Origin: Rhodococcus sp. Leaf278
GTDB taxonomy: Bacteria; Actinomycetota; Actinomycetes; Mycobacteriales; Mycobacteriaceae
Length of the DNA: 64,000 nt
Assembly: GCF_001426085.1 (NCBI RefSeq)
Contig: NZ_LMRR01000007.1
Span: 143,903-207,902 of the forward strand
Direction: 5' to 3'
The position numbers and the translations under genes are program-made. Numbering within the stretch: position 1 is the stretch's first letter; each line of letters starts with the position of its first letter. Below, one piece after another: positions 35,218 through 44,040 of this stretch. The notes under the pieces are model-generated. The model worked only from the letters and a program-made list of their open reading frames with translations, was not told the origin of the DNA and did not search any database.

Positions 35218-35312
35218 TCGTCGTCACCCTTCTTGAACACGCGTCGGGCCGTGGGGATGAGCGCGATGAGTACGCCCAGCAGCACGATGATCGAGAAGAT
35301 TTGCAGCAGCAC
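35214..35312 (-). CDS. Tiny single-helix membrane protein (32 aa)
   Basis: A 32-aa protein made of one hydrophobic helix followed by a basic/acidic tail (ARRVFKKGDDE). The GTG at 35312 has GGGAG with 5-nt spacing. It lies between the DUF2752 gene (17 bp before) and the 65-aa acidic protein with which it overlaps by 4 bp. Too short for homology, but its start signal, overlap and orientation support it. Confidence 0.6.
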   Translation of the reverse strand: MLLQIFSIIVLLGVLIALIPTARRVFKKGDDE

Positions 35313-35329
35313 AGCTACTCCCAGGATTG

Positions 35330-35740
35330 TCAGGTCGGGGCGAGTGCGCTGCCCCACGGAGTGTTGCGCACCACCGTGAAAGCAGCGAGAACAGCGATCA
35401 GGACGATGACCGTCGGACGATGGACTCGCGGGCGCGGCATCGGACGAGCGGTCCAGCGCGATCGAAGCCACAGGGCCCACACCCCGACCGCAACGATCGC
35501 AAGGACAACCGCAACGACGTTGCTCGACGCAGCAGCCGCGAAGTCTCCGCGCGTGAGGTCACCGAAAGCCCTGGTCGTTCCGCACCCGGGGCACCACAGT
35601 CCGGTCAGGGCGTGAAACGGGCAGGGCAGATAGGTCGAGGTTCGTGGATCGCGCACATGCAGGAGCACTGCCCCACCGACAACCGCAGCGGCCACACCGA
35701 GGGGTGCGGCGATGCTGCGCGATCGGGTCGGTGCCGTCAT
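35330..35740 (-). CDS. DUF2752 membrane protein
   Basis: A 136-aa membrane protein with three hydrophobic segments and the DUF2752 signature CPFHALTGLWCPGCGTTRA, a CPGCG motif resembling a metal or thiol site near the membrane. Function is unknown. It begins 19 bp after the cupredoxin lipoprotein ends and is followed by two tiny genes on the same strand. Confidence 0.85.
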   Translation of the reverse strand: MTAPTRSRSIAAPLGVAAAVVGGAVLLHVRDPRTSTYLPCPFHALTGLWCPGCGTTRAFGDLTRGDFAAAASSNVVAVVLAIVAVGVWALWLRSRWTARPMPRPRVHRPTVIVLIAVLAAFTVVRNTPWGSALAPT

Positions 35741-35759
35741 GCCCCTGAGCCTAGGAGTT

Positions 35760-36101
35760 TCAGGGCTCGACGACGATAGATGCCGTCATGTCGGGATGCG
35801 GCGTGCAGTGATAGGTGAACGTGCCCGCGGTGTCGAAGGTGTGGGTGAACCGGCCGGTCTCCATGAGCTGACTGCGAAACGAGTTGTCGTCGGCGACGAC
35901 GTTGTGCGCCATCCCTCGGTCCGCGAAAACCCACGTGACCGTCTCTCCCACAGAGATCGTCAGAGACTGCGGCGAGAACATCCGGTCGGCGACGGTGACC
36001 TGATTCTCGGCAACGGGTTCGGTGGGCGCGGCCGGGGTGGTGGCGGTGGAGCAGGCAGTCAACGTGATCATCAGTGCCGCGAACAATCCGAATGCCTTCA
36101 T
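35760..36101 (-). CDS. Cupredoxin-type copper-binding lipoprotein
   Basis: A 113-aa protein with a lipobox (LTAC, about residues 14-17) and a plastocyanin/azurin-like fold. Type I copper ligands are visible as His in GMAHNV and Cys, His and Met in YHCTPHPDM. It would sit outside the membrane and carry or buffer copper or pass electrons. The ATG at 36101 gives a compact signal peptide; an upstream alternative adds nine residues. It is 23 bp after the MerR-HEAT gene, in the same direction. Confidence 0.88.
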   Translation of the reverse strand: MKAFGLFAALMITLTACSTATTPAAPTEPVAENQVTVADRMFSPQSLTISVGETVTWVFADRGMAHNVVADDNSFRSQLMETGRFTHTFDTAGTFTYHCTPHPDMTASIVVEP

Positions 36102-36124
36102 GAACTCGACGGTACCGAAAGGGA

Positions 36125-37099
36125 TCATTCGCTCCGGCCGAGGATGTACTCGGCCGTGAGTGCGATCGATCGGTCCGCGTCACGGGTCAAGCCCTGCAAC
36201 GCCTGCACGGCTGCCGGTCCCGGAATGCTGGCCAGGGCTTGCGTCACTCGCAGTCTCACGGCGACATCGTCGATCCCGTCCATCAGAGCCGCAACTGTCG
36301 AGGAGTCGGATCCCAGCATTCCGAGTGCATCTGCGGCGTCCACATCGTTCGTTCCGTCGTGGACCATCTCGATCAGCGTCGGAACGGCGTCGGCAATTCC
36401 TCGGGCCGCCAGTTCCAGAGCGGCAACGCGTCCGATCTGCGCGTCGTCGTGGACCAACGCCTCACGCAACACCTCGGTGGCGTCGGGGTGGGCAATCTCC
36501 ACGACGGTATCGACGGCGCGGCGACGCACCTCGGGGTCCGGTGAATCCAGGCCCTGCCGAAGCGGCGCGATCGCGTGGCCACCCGACTGTGCGAGAGCCC
36601 ACCGAAGCGCGCCGGCCACGTTGGTTGCGGGTTCGCGCAGCACTGCCTCGGCCAGGGCCTCCGCCGGTACGGTCCGATCACCGACCGCCGCCAACGCTGC
36701 CGACTGCCGTTTTCCCGCACTCACCGAGTCCAGGTCACCGAGCAAACCGACGACGCCCAGCACGGCCTCCCAATCCTCCGGTCGGGCGCTCCCGATGCGA
36801 CGCAACCGCGTCAGCAGCTCCGTATCGCGGGCGATGCGCTCTTCGGCGCAGGCAGCGAGCTCGTCGACGAGATCCGCCGCCGCGAAGCTCGGATCGTCCA
36901 GCGCACGGCCGACGTCGTGCAACGACAGACCCAGCGATCGGAGCGATTCGACATGGAACAGGCGTCGAACATCCTCCGGGGAGTATTCGCGGTAGCCGGT
37001 ACTGCTCCGCGAGGTCGGCTGAATCAGGCCGAGCCGGTCGTAGTGCCGCAGCATGCGCGCACTGACCCCGGACCGCCGCGCCACCTCACCGATCAACAC
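36125..37099 (-). CDS. MerR-type regulator fused to HEAT repeats
   Basis: A 324-aa protein with an N-terminal MerR helix-turn-helix (MLIGEVARRSGVSARMLRHYDRLGLIQPT and the wing GYREYSPEDV). A helical linker follows, then from about residue 150 a run of HEAT/PBS-lyase-like repeats (units such as EVRRRAVDTVVEIAHPDATEVLREAL). MerR proteins normally end in a short coiled coil and ligand site, so the HEAT array is an unusual effector domain for protein contacts. It follows a stand-alone HEAT protein by 9 bp. Confidence 0.86.
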   Translation of the reverse strand: MLIGEVARRSGVSARMLRHYDRLGLIQPTSRSSTGYREYSPEDVRRLFHVESLRSLGLSLHDVGRALDDPSFAAADLVDELAACAEERIARDTELLTRLRRIGSARPEDWEAVLGVVGLLGDLDSVSAGKRQSAALAAVGDRTVPAEALAEAVLREPATNVAGALRWALAQSGGHAIAPLRQGLDSPDPEVRRRAVDTVVEIAHPDATEVLREALVHDDAQIGRVAALELAARGIADAVPTLIEMVHDGTNDVDAADALGMLGSDSSTVAALMDGIDDVAVRLRVTQALASIPGPAAVQALQGLTRDADRSIALTAEYILGRSE

Positions 37100-37108
37100 C
37101 GTCCTATC

Positions 37109-37741
37109 TCACCCCGTCGGGTCGGCTGCGCCAAGTGCATCCACACGCTTGGCTTCGAACACTGCGAATCCGGCATCCGGGTCCAGCAGCAGCGACTCGG
37201 TGGCCAGTGCGTGGGCGCGGACAGCAACATCCTTGCTCGACGCGGCCTCCCGCAACATCGGCTCGATCACCGACCCGAGTGCCACCAGCGCGCGACTCAG
37301 ACTGCGCTGCAACTCGCGCCCGCCTCGTCCCAGCTGAGTGGACAGCGTTGTCGCCAACCACTGCTCGCAGCCTTCGGGCACCAGGACGACCGACGCCCGC
37401 CACGCGCTTCGGGCCACGTCATCGTCGGCGTCGGAGACCAACGGCTCGGTGATCACCGGCCAGGCCGCACGATCCTTGACCTTCGACAACGTGTGCAACG
37501 CCTGGCTGCGGGCCGGCGCTCCGCCGGTGCGCACTTCCTCCATCAGCCTGGGCACCGTCGATGCCGCGGGATAGCGAATCAGCGCCCACGTCAACATCTC
37601 CCGCACCTGAAAATCCGGTTCGACGGCACACCGCTCGATCAGCGCGTTCAGAAATTTCGGGTCAGGCGATATCCCGATGTCGAGCGCAGCCCGGAGCCGC
37701 ACAGACGAGTTCTGATTACGAAGTAGTTCGATCATGGCCAT
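37109..37741 (-). CDS. HEAT-repeat protein
   Basis: A 210-aa protein made almost wholly of HEAT-type helical pairs (SSVRLRAALDIG, FQVREMLTWALIRYP, PARSQALHTLSKVKD, DDVARSAWRASVVL, VAVRAHALATES). It has no catalytic motif. It lies directly between the FUSC gene (28 bp before) and the MerR-HEAT gene (9 bp after), so it may bind the MerR-HEAT protein through like-to-like HEAT contacts (inference). ATG 37741 is preferred; ATG 37735 is possible. Confidence 0.8.
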   Translation of the reverse strand: MAMIELLRNQNSSVRLRAALDIGISPDPKFLNALIERCAVEPDFQVREMLTWALIRYPAASTVPRLMEEVRTGGAPARSQALHTLSKVKDRAAWPVITEPLVSDADDDVARSAWRASVVLVPEGCEQWLATTLSTQLGRGGRELQRSLSRALVALGSVIEPMLREAASSKDVAVRAHALATESLLLDPDAGFAVFEAKRVDALGAADPTG

Positions 37742-37769
37742 GAGCCAAGACCTTGTCACCGTGTGAAGG

Positions 37770-39827
37770 TCAAGCCCGAGTCAGCACATCGGCGAGGGTC
37801 CGGTTCATCGTGTTGAGCGCCCGCACCGCGACTCGCACCGCCCCGGGTGAGTTCGCGCTGGTGAGCAACACATTCAATACCGTTGTGTCGGTAACCTTCT
37901 CGGGCTGATCCACATGCTTGCCCGCGATAGCGGCCTCGACCTGCCGGGCAGTGTCACGCACCACCGCCGCAGCGTCGCGCAGAGCGTGGGCAGTATCGGC
38001 CGAGGGTGCCGTCTCCGGTTCTGCGCGCGACGCCAGCACTCCGGCTCGCGCCAGTGCGTGTGCGGATCGGCCGCTGACGGTCAGCACTCGCAGTAGCCGC
38101 TTCGCCCCTCGCCTGCTGCGAGTCGTCGGCCCGAGTACAAGCGGTTTTCCCGCCGTCACGACCTCTTTCAACGCGTTGTCGAGCGTGCGTGTCGACGCCA
38201 CCAGATCGGTCGCGTTTCCCGGCGTGATCACCGATTCGACACTGGTATCGATCAGGGCGTCCAATTGATCGAGATACGTATCGACCTTGTCCACCAGAGT
38301 TTTTCGCGTCCCCGTCGAGAAGATGAAGTACGCGGACGCAATGCCGACGGCACCGCCCACCGCAGTTTCGACGATGCGCAATTCGAGCACCTCGATACTG
38401 AAGGTGCCGAGCAACCCGTAGAGCATCGCCAGCAGAATGGTGACGAAGAACGACAGCAGTGCGTACGCGACGGTGACCAGGTAGAACGCGAAGAAGACAC
38501 AGACGACTATCAACACCAACTGGACGGGCTGATCGTTTCCCACGAGTGCGGCGATCACCACTCCGGCCAGCACTCCCGCCATCGTGCCCAGAATGCGCTG
38601 GCCGGCTCGGGTCAGAATTTCGCCGCGCGTCGAGGCCCCGGTGAACACCAGGAACGCCGTCAGCACGGCCCAGTACCAGCGGTCCGGCGAGACCAGCTCG
38701 CCCAATACCGTTGCTGCACTGGTGGCGACGGCGACCTGAATGGCAGCCTTGGTACTGGGGTTCAGACCGGCAGGCTTGTCCTTGTCCACCGGTTGGGCAT
38801 CGTCCGCCCGGGGACTCGACGCTTCGGCCACGGCGTTGGTGGTGATGTGATGAATGGCGATGTGTGCCTGCACGGCTCGCTGCGCGGACACTGTCGCAAT
38901 ACCGGCAGGAGTCGATGGGTCGGCGCGCTCGGCCGCAGTGGCGGCCAACCGTCGCGCGGCTTTGAGCTGCTCCGCGGACGGGGAGTTCTGCAGACACGAT
39001 CCCAGTGCGGTGGTCGCCTGCCCCAGTGCGGTCGGCCAGGGCTTGGCGGGGTCGAGTGCCCACAGAGAGCTGACGAGCTGCTCGGTGGCGATCTGGGCGT
39101 CGAACACCCGCAGCGACAGATCGCTACTGGTCACGCTGAGCAGTTGTCCGGCGTCGTGCCGGTCGAGCCAGTCGTCGATCATCAGGGCGGTGTTGCCGAG
39201 CCGATCGAGCCTGCGGCGCAGCAGTTCCAGATCTCGACCTTCTCCTGCGGACGCTGCCTCGAGCACCGACACCGACACCGCACGCATGGCGTAGAGCAGC
39301 CGCCGCACCTCCACGATCGGACGGTCCGGAAAGATCACAGCGCGGACGAACAGGGCGATGACGACCCCGCCGACGATCGCCGCGATCAGAAGCGGAACCT
39401 GCCCCGGGGTCGCCCGGAGAAACAAGGCGAAGAAGTACGAGATGAACGCAACCATGCCCAGCGCCGTGCCGCGCGGACCGAATCTGCGCACCCATACAGC
39501 GGCGAACAGGACAGCGATGAAGCCCACGTCGGCCACCTTGCCGAGCTCGGAGAGCAACGACGCCAACGTCACTGCCGCCGAGGCCGGCAGCGCCATCAGT
39601 GCGGTGGTGATCAGCCGACTGTGTTGGTTTTTGTCCTTCACTGCCGCCGATGCCTGCATCGCGACCACGGTGCCGAGCATCGCGACGGTCACCGGCTGAC
39701 CGATGGCGCGCGTGGTCAGCAGCAGAATCACCATCGCCAGCAGCACCGTCAGCGTCGTCGCCGACGCGCTGCGCAGCCGCACCTGCCCCGGATCCGAGGC
39801 GTCGAGGATTCGGGCGAGGCGGTTCAT
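37770..39827 (-). CDS. FUSC family membrane protein
   Basis: A 685-aa protein of the FUSC/aromatic acid exporter-like type, with two membrane blocks (about residues 20-150 and 365-490) each followed by a soluble helical domain. Segments such as YWAVLTAFLVFTGASTRGEILTRAGQRILGTMAGVLAG are typical of the C-terminal FUSC block. It is thought to export aromatic or other organic acids. It heads the run FUSC-HEAT-MerR-HEAT on the minus strand. Confidence 0.84.
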   Translation of the reverse strand: MNRLARILDASDPGQVRLRSASATTLTVLLAMVILLLTTRAIGQPVTVAMLGTVVAMQASAAVKDKNQHSRLITTALMALPASAAVTLASLLSELGKVADVGFIAVLFAAVWVRRFGPRGTALGMVAFISYFFALFLRATPGQVPLLIAAIVGGVVIALFVRAVIFPDRPIVEVRRLLYAMRAVSVSVLEAASAGEGRDLELLRRRLDRLGNTALMIDDWLDRHDAGQLLSVTSSDLSLRVFDAQIATEQLVSSLWALDPAKPWPTALGQATTALGSCLQNSPSAEQLKAARRLAATAAERADPSTPAGIATVSAQRAVQAHIAIHHITTNAVAEASSPRADDAQPVDKDKPAGLNPSTKAAIQVAVATSAATVLGELVSPDRWYWAVLTAFLVFTGASTRGEILTRAGQRILGTMAGVLAGVVIAALVGNDQPVQLVLIVVCVFFAFYLVTVAYALLSFFVTILLAMLYGLLGTFSIEVLELRIVETAVGGAVGIASAYFIFSTGTRKTLVDKVDTYLDQLDALIDTSVESVITPGNATDLVASTRTLDNALKEVVTAGKPLVLGPTTRSRRGAKRLLRVLTVSGRSAHALARAGVLASRAEPETAPSADTAHALRDAAAVVRDTARQVEAAIAGKHVDQPEKVTDTTVLNVLLTSANSPGAVRVAVRALNTMNRTLADVLTRA

Positions 39828-39849
39828 TCCCCCGATTCTGCGCTACCGC

Positions 39850-41142
39850 TCAGCCTCGTGCCGCGCAGATCGCCGGGGCCGACGAATGCGGCAGCAACCG
39901 ATTCATGTCCGACGGCATGAGCAGTTCGACTGTCGCCGATTCGTCCAATCGGTACGGCTGCGTGGAGATGATGCCGGCGAGGTGCTTGCGCAGCCGCGAC
40001 ATCTCGGCGCGCACCGTGATCGCGCGGCCATCGTCGCCGAACAGATCGGCGGCCATCTGCAACGCGGTTCGCCCCTGCCGATGCGTGGCGAGCAGGTACA
40101 GAATCTCGGCATGCCGGGGCGTCGGCTCGTGAGTCCACTCCCCCACTTCGCTGCGCACCTCGATGCGAGGTTTCTGCGAATTGCGTAGGTCGATACTGAT
40201 TCTCGTCGATCCGACATCGGCGACGCCGGAATCCACAGTGCTGGTGGGTCGGACGAGCCATCCACCGGGCAGGGGTTCGAAGTCACACACGCCGAGGGTC
40301 GGCAGCCAGAAGCGGCCCGTTGCCAGGTCCTCGGGAAGGAGGATGCGATTGCGCAGAGCCACCGACTCGACGGCCGCAACCCAGCCGTTCGCGTCGACGG
40401 CCAGCGCCGGGGATTGCAGTCGCGCGAGCATCGGTGCGGCCACCGAGCGCAGTCGATCGAGGGTGCTCCGATGAATTTCGCGCAGCTGGGATTCCGCCAA
40501 CCTCGCCACGGCGTCGACCAGTGCAATCGTGGTGGGGTGCACCGTCTTCGCCGGGCCACTGACGTCGATGGCCCCGAGTACCTGACCGGTACGCGGATCG
40601 CGGATCGGCGCTCCGGCGCACGTCCACGAATGATGGCTGCGCACATAGTGTTCGGCTGAGAATATCTGGACCGCGCGGCGTGAGACCAGTGCAGTTCCGA
40701 TGGCATTGGTGCCTACCGAGTCCTCGGCCCAGTTGGCCCCCTCGACGAATCCGAGATCGTCGGCGCGGTCGAGGACGGCCGTCGATCCGCTGCGCCACAA
40801 CACGCGGCCGTGGCGATCGGCGACGACGAGAATGTTGTCGCCGTCCTGCACCACCGATTCCAGACCGCGGGCCAGGTCGTCGAGGATGTCGAACAGACCC
40901 GATTCTCGCCGGCTGAGCTCGAGATCGGAGACGTCCATCTGTGTCTCGGCGGGGTTGCCCACTTCGGGGTCGATGCCCAGGGTCTGCAACCGCCGCCACG
41001 AGTCACCGATGACCTCGCGGGGACGTGCTGGCGACTTGCCGCCGGTCATGGTCGCGTCGTACACGGCAGTGAGAATCTGCGCGTAGCGGCGCGGGTCTTC
41101 GCCGGCCGCCAGCGCAGGTTCAGGACCTGTCGACTGCGTCAT
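39850..41142 (-). CDS. GAF-domain transcriptional regulator (AcoR-like without AAA domain)
   Basis: A 430-aa protein similar to the sensory half of AcoR-type acetoin activators: an N-terminal helical part, then a GAF domain around DILVVADRHGRVLWRSG and GANWAEDSVGTNAIGTAL (the TNAIGTAL motif is the AcoR/MimR signature), and HHSWTCAGAPIRDP. The sigma-54 AAA domain is absent, as in other actinobacteria that lack sigma-54. A C-terminal winged-helix-like segment (LQMAADLFGDDGRAITVRAEMSRLRKHL) supplies DNA binding. It lies 44 bp after the acetoin reductase gene. ATG 41142 is chosen; TTG 41151 has a better-placed GGAG. Confidence 0.82.
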   Translation of the reverse strand: MTQSTGPEPALAAGEDPRRYAQILTAVYDATMTGGKSPARPREVIGDSWRRLQTLGIDPEVGNPAETQMDVSDLELSRRESGLFDILDDLARGLESVVQDGDNILVVADRHGRVLWRSGSTAVLDRADDLGFVEGANWAEDSVGTNAIGTALVSRRAVQIFSAEHYVRSHHSWTCAGAPIRDPRTGQVLGAIDVSGPAKTVHPTTIALVDAVARLAESQLREIHRSTLDRLRSVAAPMLARLQSPALAVDANGWVAAVESVALRNRILLPEDLATGRFWLPTLGVCDFEPLPGGWLVRPTSTVDSGVADVGSTRISIDLRNSQKPRIEVRSEVGEWTHEPTPRHAEILYLLATHRQGRTALQMAADLFGDDGRAITVRAEMSRLRKHLAGIISTQPYRLDESATVELLMPSDMNRLLPHSSAPAICAARG

Positions 41143-41186
41143 GACGGTCAATTGTGCTCCAGCTCACAGATCGACATCAACGGGGG

Positions 41187-41954
41187 TTACCGATAGACAA
41201 GGCCACCGTCGATCAACGGTGCCTGACCCGTCATGTAGTCCGAGTCGGGTCCGGCGAGATACGAGACGAACGCCGCCACGTCCTCCGGCGTCTGTGCCCG
41301 CCCGAGAGCGATACCGCCGACGAACTTGTCGTAGGTTTCGCCCTCCGCCGCACCGGTCAGCTCGGCGAATCGTTTGTCGATGGTCACCCACATGTCGGTG
41401 CCGACAACGCCGGGGCAGTACGCGTTGACGGTGATACCGTCCGCGGCGTACTCCTTGGCCGCAGCCTGGGTGAGTGCTCGAACCGCGAATTTCGTTGCGC
41501 TGTAGACCCCGAGCATCGCGAATCCGTCGTGACCGGCGATGGACGACGCGTTGATGATCTTGCCCTTCCGGCCGAGGGACTTGAATGTGGCTGCGGCCGC
41601 TTGGATTCCCCACAGCACACCGTCGACGTTGACGGCCCAGATCTTCTTCGTGTCTTCGGGGCGAACATCGTCGAGCGGAGCCACCTGCGCGATACCCGCG
41701 TTGTTGACCATGACGTCGAACCCACCGAGCGCGCTGTGCGCGTGATCGACGGCTGCGAACACCTGGTCGCGATCACTGACGTCGGCCACGAATGTCGTTG
41801 CCTTCGAGCCTGTTCGACGCACCTCGTCGGCGACGCCGGCGATCTTGTCCTCGGACAGGTCCACCAACGCGATGTCGTGACCGTCGGACGCCAACCGTAG
41901 TGCGATGGCGCGGCCGATGCCCTGACCGGCACCGGTCACCAGTACCGCGCTCAT
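41187..41954 (-). CDS. Acetoin reductase / 2,3-butanediol dehydrogenase (SDR)
   Basis: A 255-aa short-chain dehydrogenase with the cofactor motif TGAGQGIG (residues 7-14), NNAG, and the catalytic Ser137/138, Tyr151 and Lys155 (YSATK). The sequence GIAQVAPL and the acetoin reductase-like [24 protein letters not shown] support diacetyl/acetoin/butanediol interconversion with NAD(H). Its ATG overlaps the stop of the butanediol dehydrogenase gene (ATGA). Confidence 0.88.
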   Translation of the reverse strand: MSAVLVTGAGQGIGRAIALRLASDGHDIALVDLSEDKIAGVADEVRRTGSKATTFVADVSDRDQVFAAVDHAHSALGGFDVMVNNAGIAQVAPLDDVRPEDTKKIWAVNVDGVLWGIQAAAATFKSLGRKGKIINASSIAGHDGFAMLGVYSATKFAVRALTQAAAKEYAADGITVNAYCPGVVGTDMWVTIDKRFAELTGAAEGETYDKFVGGIALGRAQTPEDVAAFVSYLAGPDSDYMTGQAPLIDGGLVYR

Positions 41955-43009
41955 GACGCCGCTCCGGTGGACGGGTCGACGAGGACCTTCATCTTGGTGC
42001 CTGCATGCAGCGCCTCGAAGCCGTCGTCGATGACGCCGTCGAGCGTGATCTTGTCGACCCAGCCGGTCGTGTCGTAGTGGCCCTGGCTCATCAGCTCGAT
42101 GACGGCCTCGTAGTCGGCGGAGGTGTAGCACAGCGATCCCTGGATTCGGGATTCGTTCATCACCAGCTTCTGCAGCGGTGTGGTCAGGGGCTTTTCGTAG
42201 ATCGCGACGCTGACCAGCGGCTTACGCGCGCCAATGCAGCCGAGTGCGGTCTCGACGGCCGGTTGCACACCGGCCGCGTCGTAGATGGCGTCGGCTCCGT
42301 TGCCGTCGGTGAGGTCGGCGATGAAGGCGGGGACGTCGACGGCGGTCGGATCGAGGGTCTTCGCGCCGAGTGCTTCGATCGATGCTCGACGCGTCGGCGA
42401 CGGTTCGACAACGTAGACGTTCTCGACTCCCTTGCCGCGCAGTGCGAACCACAGCCCGATGCCGATCGGTCCGGCACCGAACACCATAGCGGTGTCATCG
42501 GGTTTCGGATCGCCCAGTGTCGCAGCGTGATACGCCACCGACATCGGTTCGACGAGAGCACCGAGTTCGAGAGAGACGTTGTCGGGCAGGGCATGAATCA
42601 TGTCGGTGGGCACCACGGTGTACTCGGCCATCCCGCCGTCGGACATCAATCCGTGGAAGCCGATCTGCGCGCAGATGTTGTAGTTACCCGCGCGGCACGG
42701 TCCGCAGTGCCCGCAGCGATAGAGCGGCTCGATGGCGACGCGGTCGCCCACCGCGATACCGGTGACACCCTTCCCGAGTTCGGTAACGGTGCCCGAGAAC
42801 TCGTGTCCGAGCACCAGCGGCATCTCCTGGCCGGTCAGAGGATGGGGCGAGGTGGGGATGAAGATGGGGCCGGCGTAGTACTCGTGCAGGTCGGTTCCGC
42901 AGATTCCGTTGAACCCGACCTTGACCTTGACCTGCCCTTCACCGGGGCTGGGCTCGGGAACGTCGGTGATCTCCACCTTGTTGGGGCCGTAGTAGACAGC
43001 TGCGCGCAT
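41951..43009 (-). CDS. Zinc-dependent 2,3-butanediol dehydrogenase
   Basis: A 352-aa medium-chain alcohol dehydrogenase. Catalytic zinc residues are Cys37 ([10 protein letters not shown]) and His in LGHEFSG, and the four-cysteine structural zinc loop is [15 protein letters not shown]. The YYAGPIFIP and SPHPLTG segments are those of (R,R)-butanediol dehydrogenase. It is the first gene of the operon with acetoin reductase. ATG 43009 has AGGAG at 7 nt. A TGCAAC direct repeat lies 62-77 bp upstream. Confidence 0.9.
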   Translation of the reverse strand: MRAAVYYGPNKVEITDVPEPSPGEGQVKVKVGFNGICGTDLHEYYAGPIFIPTSPHPLTGQEMPLVLGHEFSGTVTELGKGVTGIAVGDRVAIEPLYRCGHCGPCRAGNYNICAQIGFHGLMSDGGMAEYTVVPTDMIHALPDNVSLELGALVEPMSVAYHAATLGDPKPDDTAMVFGAGPIGIGLWFALRGKGVENVYVVEPSPTRRASIEALGAKTLDPTAVDVPAFIADLTDGNGADAIYDAAGVQPAVETALGCIGARKPLVSVAIYEKPLTTPLQKLVMNESRIQGSLCYTSADYEAVIELMSQGHYDTTGWVDKITLDGVIDDGFEALHAGTKMKVLVDPSTGAAS

Positions 43010-43070
43010 CACTTCACTCCTGATCGTCGGATGCGTTCATGTCTATGTGACGCCGACCACTTCCGACAGG

Positions 43071-43086
43071 GTTGCAGCGCGTTGCA
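43071..43086 (-). promoter_or_regulatory. TGCAAC-N4-TGCAAC motif upstream of the butanediol operon
   Basis: On the minus strand TGCAAC occurs twice with 10-bp periodicity (GTTGCA at 43071-43076 and 43081-43086 on plus), ending 62 bp before the butanediol dehydrogenase start. The same arrangement and orientation relative to the gene occurs upstream of the flavin monooxygenase. It is a candidate activator site. Confidence 0.6.
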
Positions 43087-43119
43087 GCGGGCCGGAGACG
43101 AGAACCAGCCGCAGCCCGA

Positions 43120-43908
43120 TCAGTCGCTCAGCGCAGGACACTGAAATGTCAGTGCGGCTCTGATGAATTCGACCCGATCCCGTTCGATCTGCAGCAGGTG
43201 TCCATCGGTTTCGCTCTCCAGTCGCGCAATGATGTCACGTAGTTCGATGACGTCATGTCGGGCGATTCGTCGGTTCTCCGGCAGTTCGTCGGGTTCCTCC
43301 GGGGAGGCAAGGAAGTCGAGGCGGTCTTTCAGCGAGTTCTGGTGCATCGCCCTCATGAAGTCGACCTTGCCGGCAGCGTTGTCCTCGAATTCGGCCAGTT
43401 TCTCATCGGCCCTGGCGAGATAGTCGGTGGTGTTGCCGGACATCTCCACATCTGTGCAGAGTCGACGACCCAGACCGCGCAAGAACCCCGGGGTCGAGAC
43501 CACCGACTCGAACTCGCTGGACGACAGGCCCGCCTTCCAGTCGAATTCGAGACCGCATGTGGCCGCGGCGAACTCGGCATCGCCACCGGCGGGTGTGTCG
43601 GGGTACAGCAATGCAGTCTTGTTACCACCGGGAACGAACGCGCTCAGGCGGCGTGCGTCCATGGGGTCGTCGGGCTGCTTGTTACGCCAGTAGAACTCTT
43701 CCTCCAACGCCGTACGCACCTGTCCCCGCACACGCAGATACGGCGTAAGAAGCAATGCGTCACCCATGACGGTCAGGGGCGAGTTCTCGCCGACGGAGTC
43801 GATGCACGGAACCGTCGGAGACCGGGTACCGGTGTCGACGGTAGGCGACGCCGACGAGCAACCGGTCACGACGACCAGCACCAGAACAACGGTAATACGA
43901 CGAATCAT
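43120..43908 (-). CDS. Uncharacterised lipoprotein
   Basis: A 262-aa secreted lipoprotein with a clear signal (IRRITVVLVLVVVTGCSS, lipobox VTGC). The mature part is charged, mostly helical, with four cysteines, and has the stretch DLLRLxxL-like ELRDIIARLESETDGHLLQIERDRVEFIRA. No family is recognised. It lies between the butanediol dehydrogenase and the divergent monooxygenase on the minus strand, and has a strong GGGGGA ribosome site. Confidence 0.72.
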   Translation of the reverse strand: MIRRITVVLVLVVVTGCSSASPTVDTGTRSPTVPCIDSVGENSPLTVMGDALLLTPYLRVRGQVRTALEEEFYWRNKQPDDPMDARRLSAFVPGGNKTALLYPDTPAGGDAEFAAATCGLEFDWKAGLSSSEFESVVSTPGFLRGLGRRLCTDVEMSGNTTDYLARADEKLAEFEDNAAGKVDFMRAMHQNSLKDRLDFLASPEEPDELPENRRIARHDVIELRDIIARLESETDGHLLQIERDRVEFIRAALTFQCPALSD

Positions 43909-43952
43909 GTTTCCCCCCGGAAATTTCTCGAACCATACCGCCGATCGCCCAG

Positions 43953-43968
43953 TGCAACCCACTGCAAC
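43953..43968 (+). promoter_or_regulatory. TGCAAC-N4-TGCAAC motif upstream of the flavin monooxygenase
   Basis: TGCAAC at 43953-43958 and 43963-43968, 10 bp apart, lie 73-88 bp upstream of the monooxygenase ATG. They match the pair upstream of the butanediol operon in sequence, spacing, orientation to the gene and rough distance. Confidence 0.6.
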
Positions 43969-44040
43969 TCTCGACCCAGCCGTGATCGAAGAGTGTGCTG
44001 GGTCACACAACGCACCGAACTTTCGCCACGAGGAGTTTTC

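Noticed and set aside
41143..41151. TTG at 41151 as the start of the GAF regulator
   Set aside because: It has a well-placed GGAG, but ATG at 41142 is the stronger codon; kept only as an alternative.
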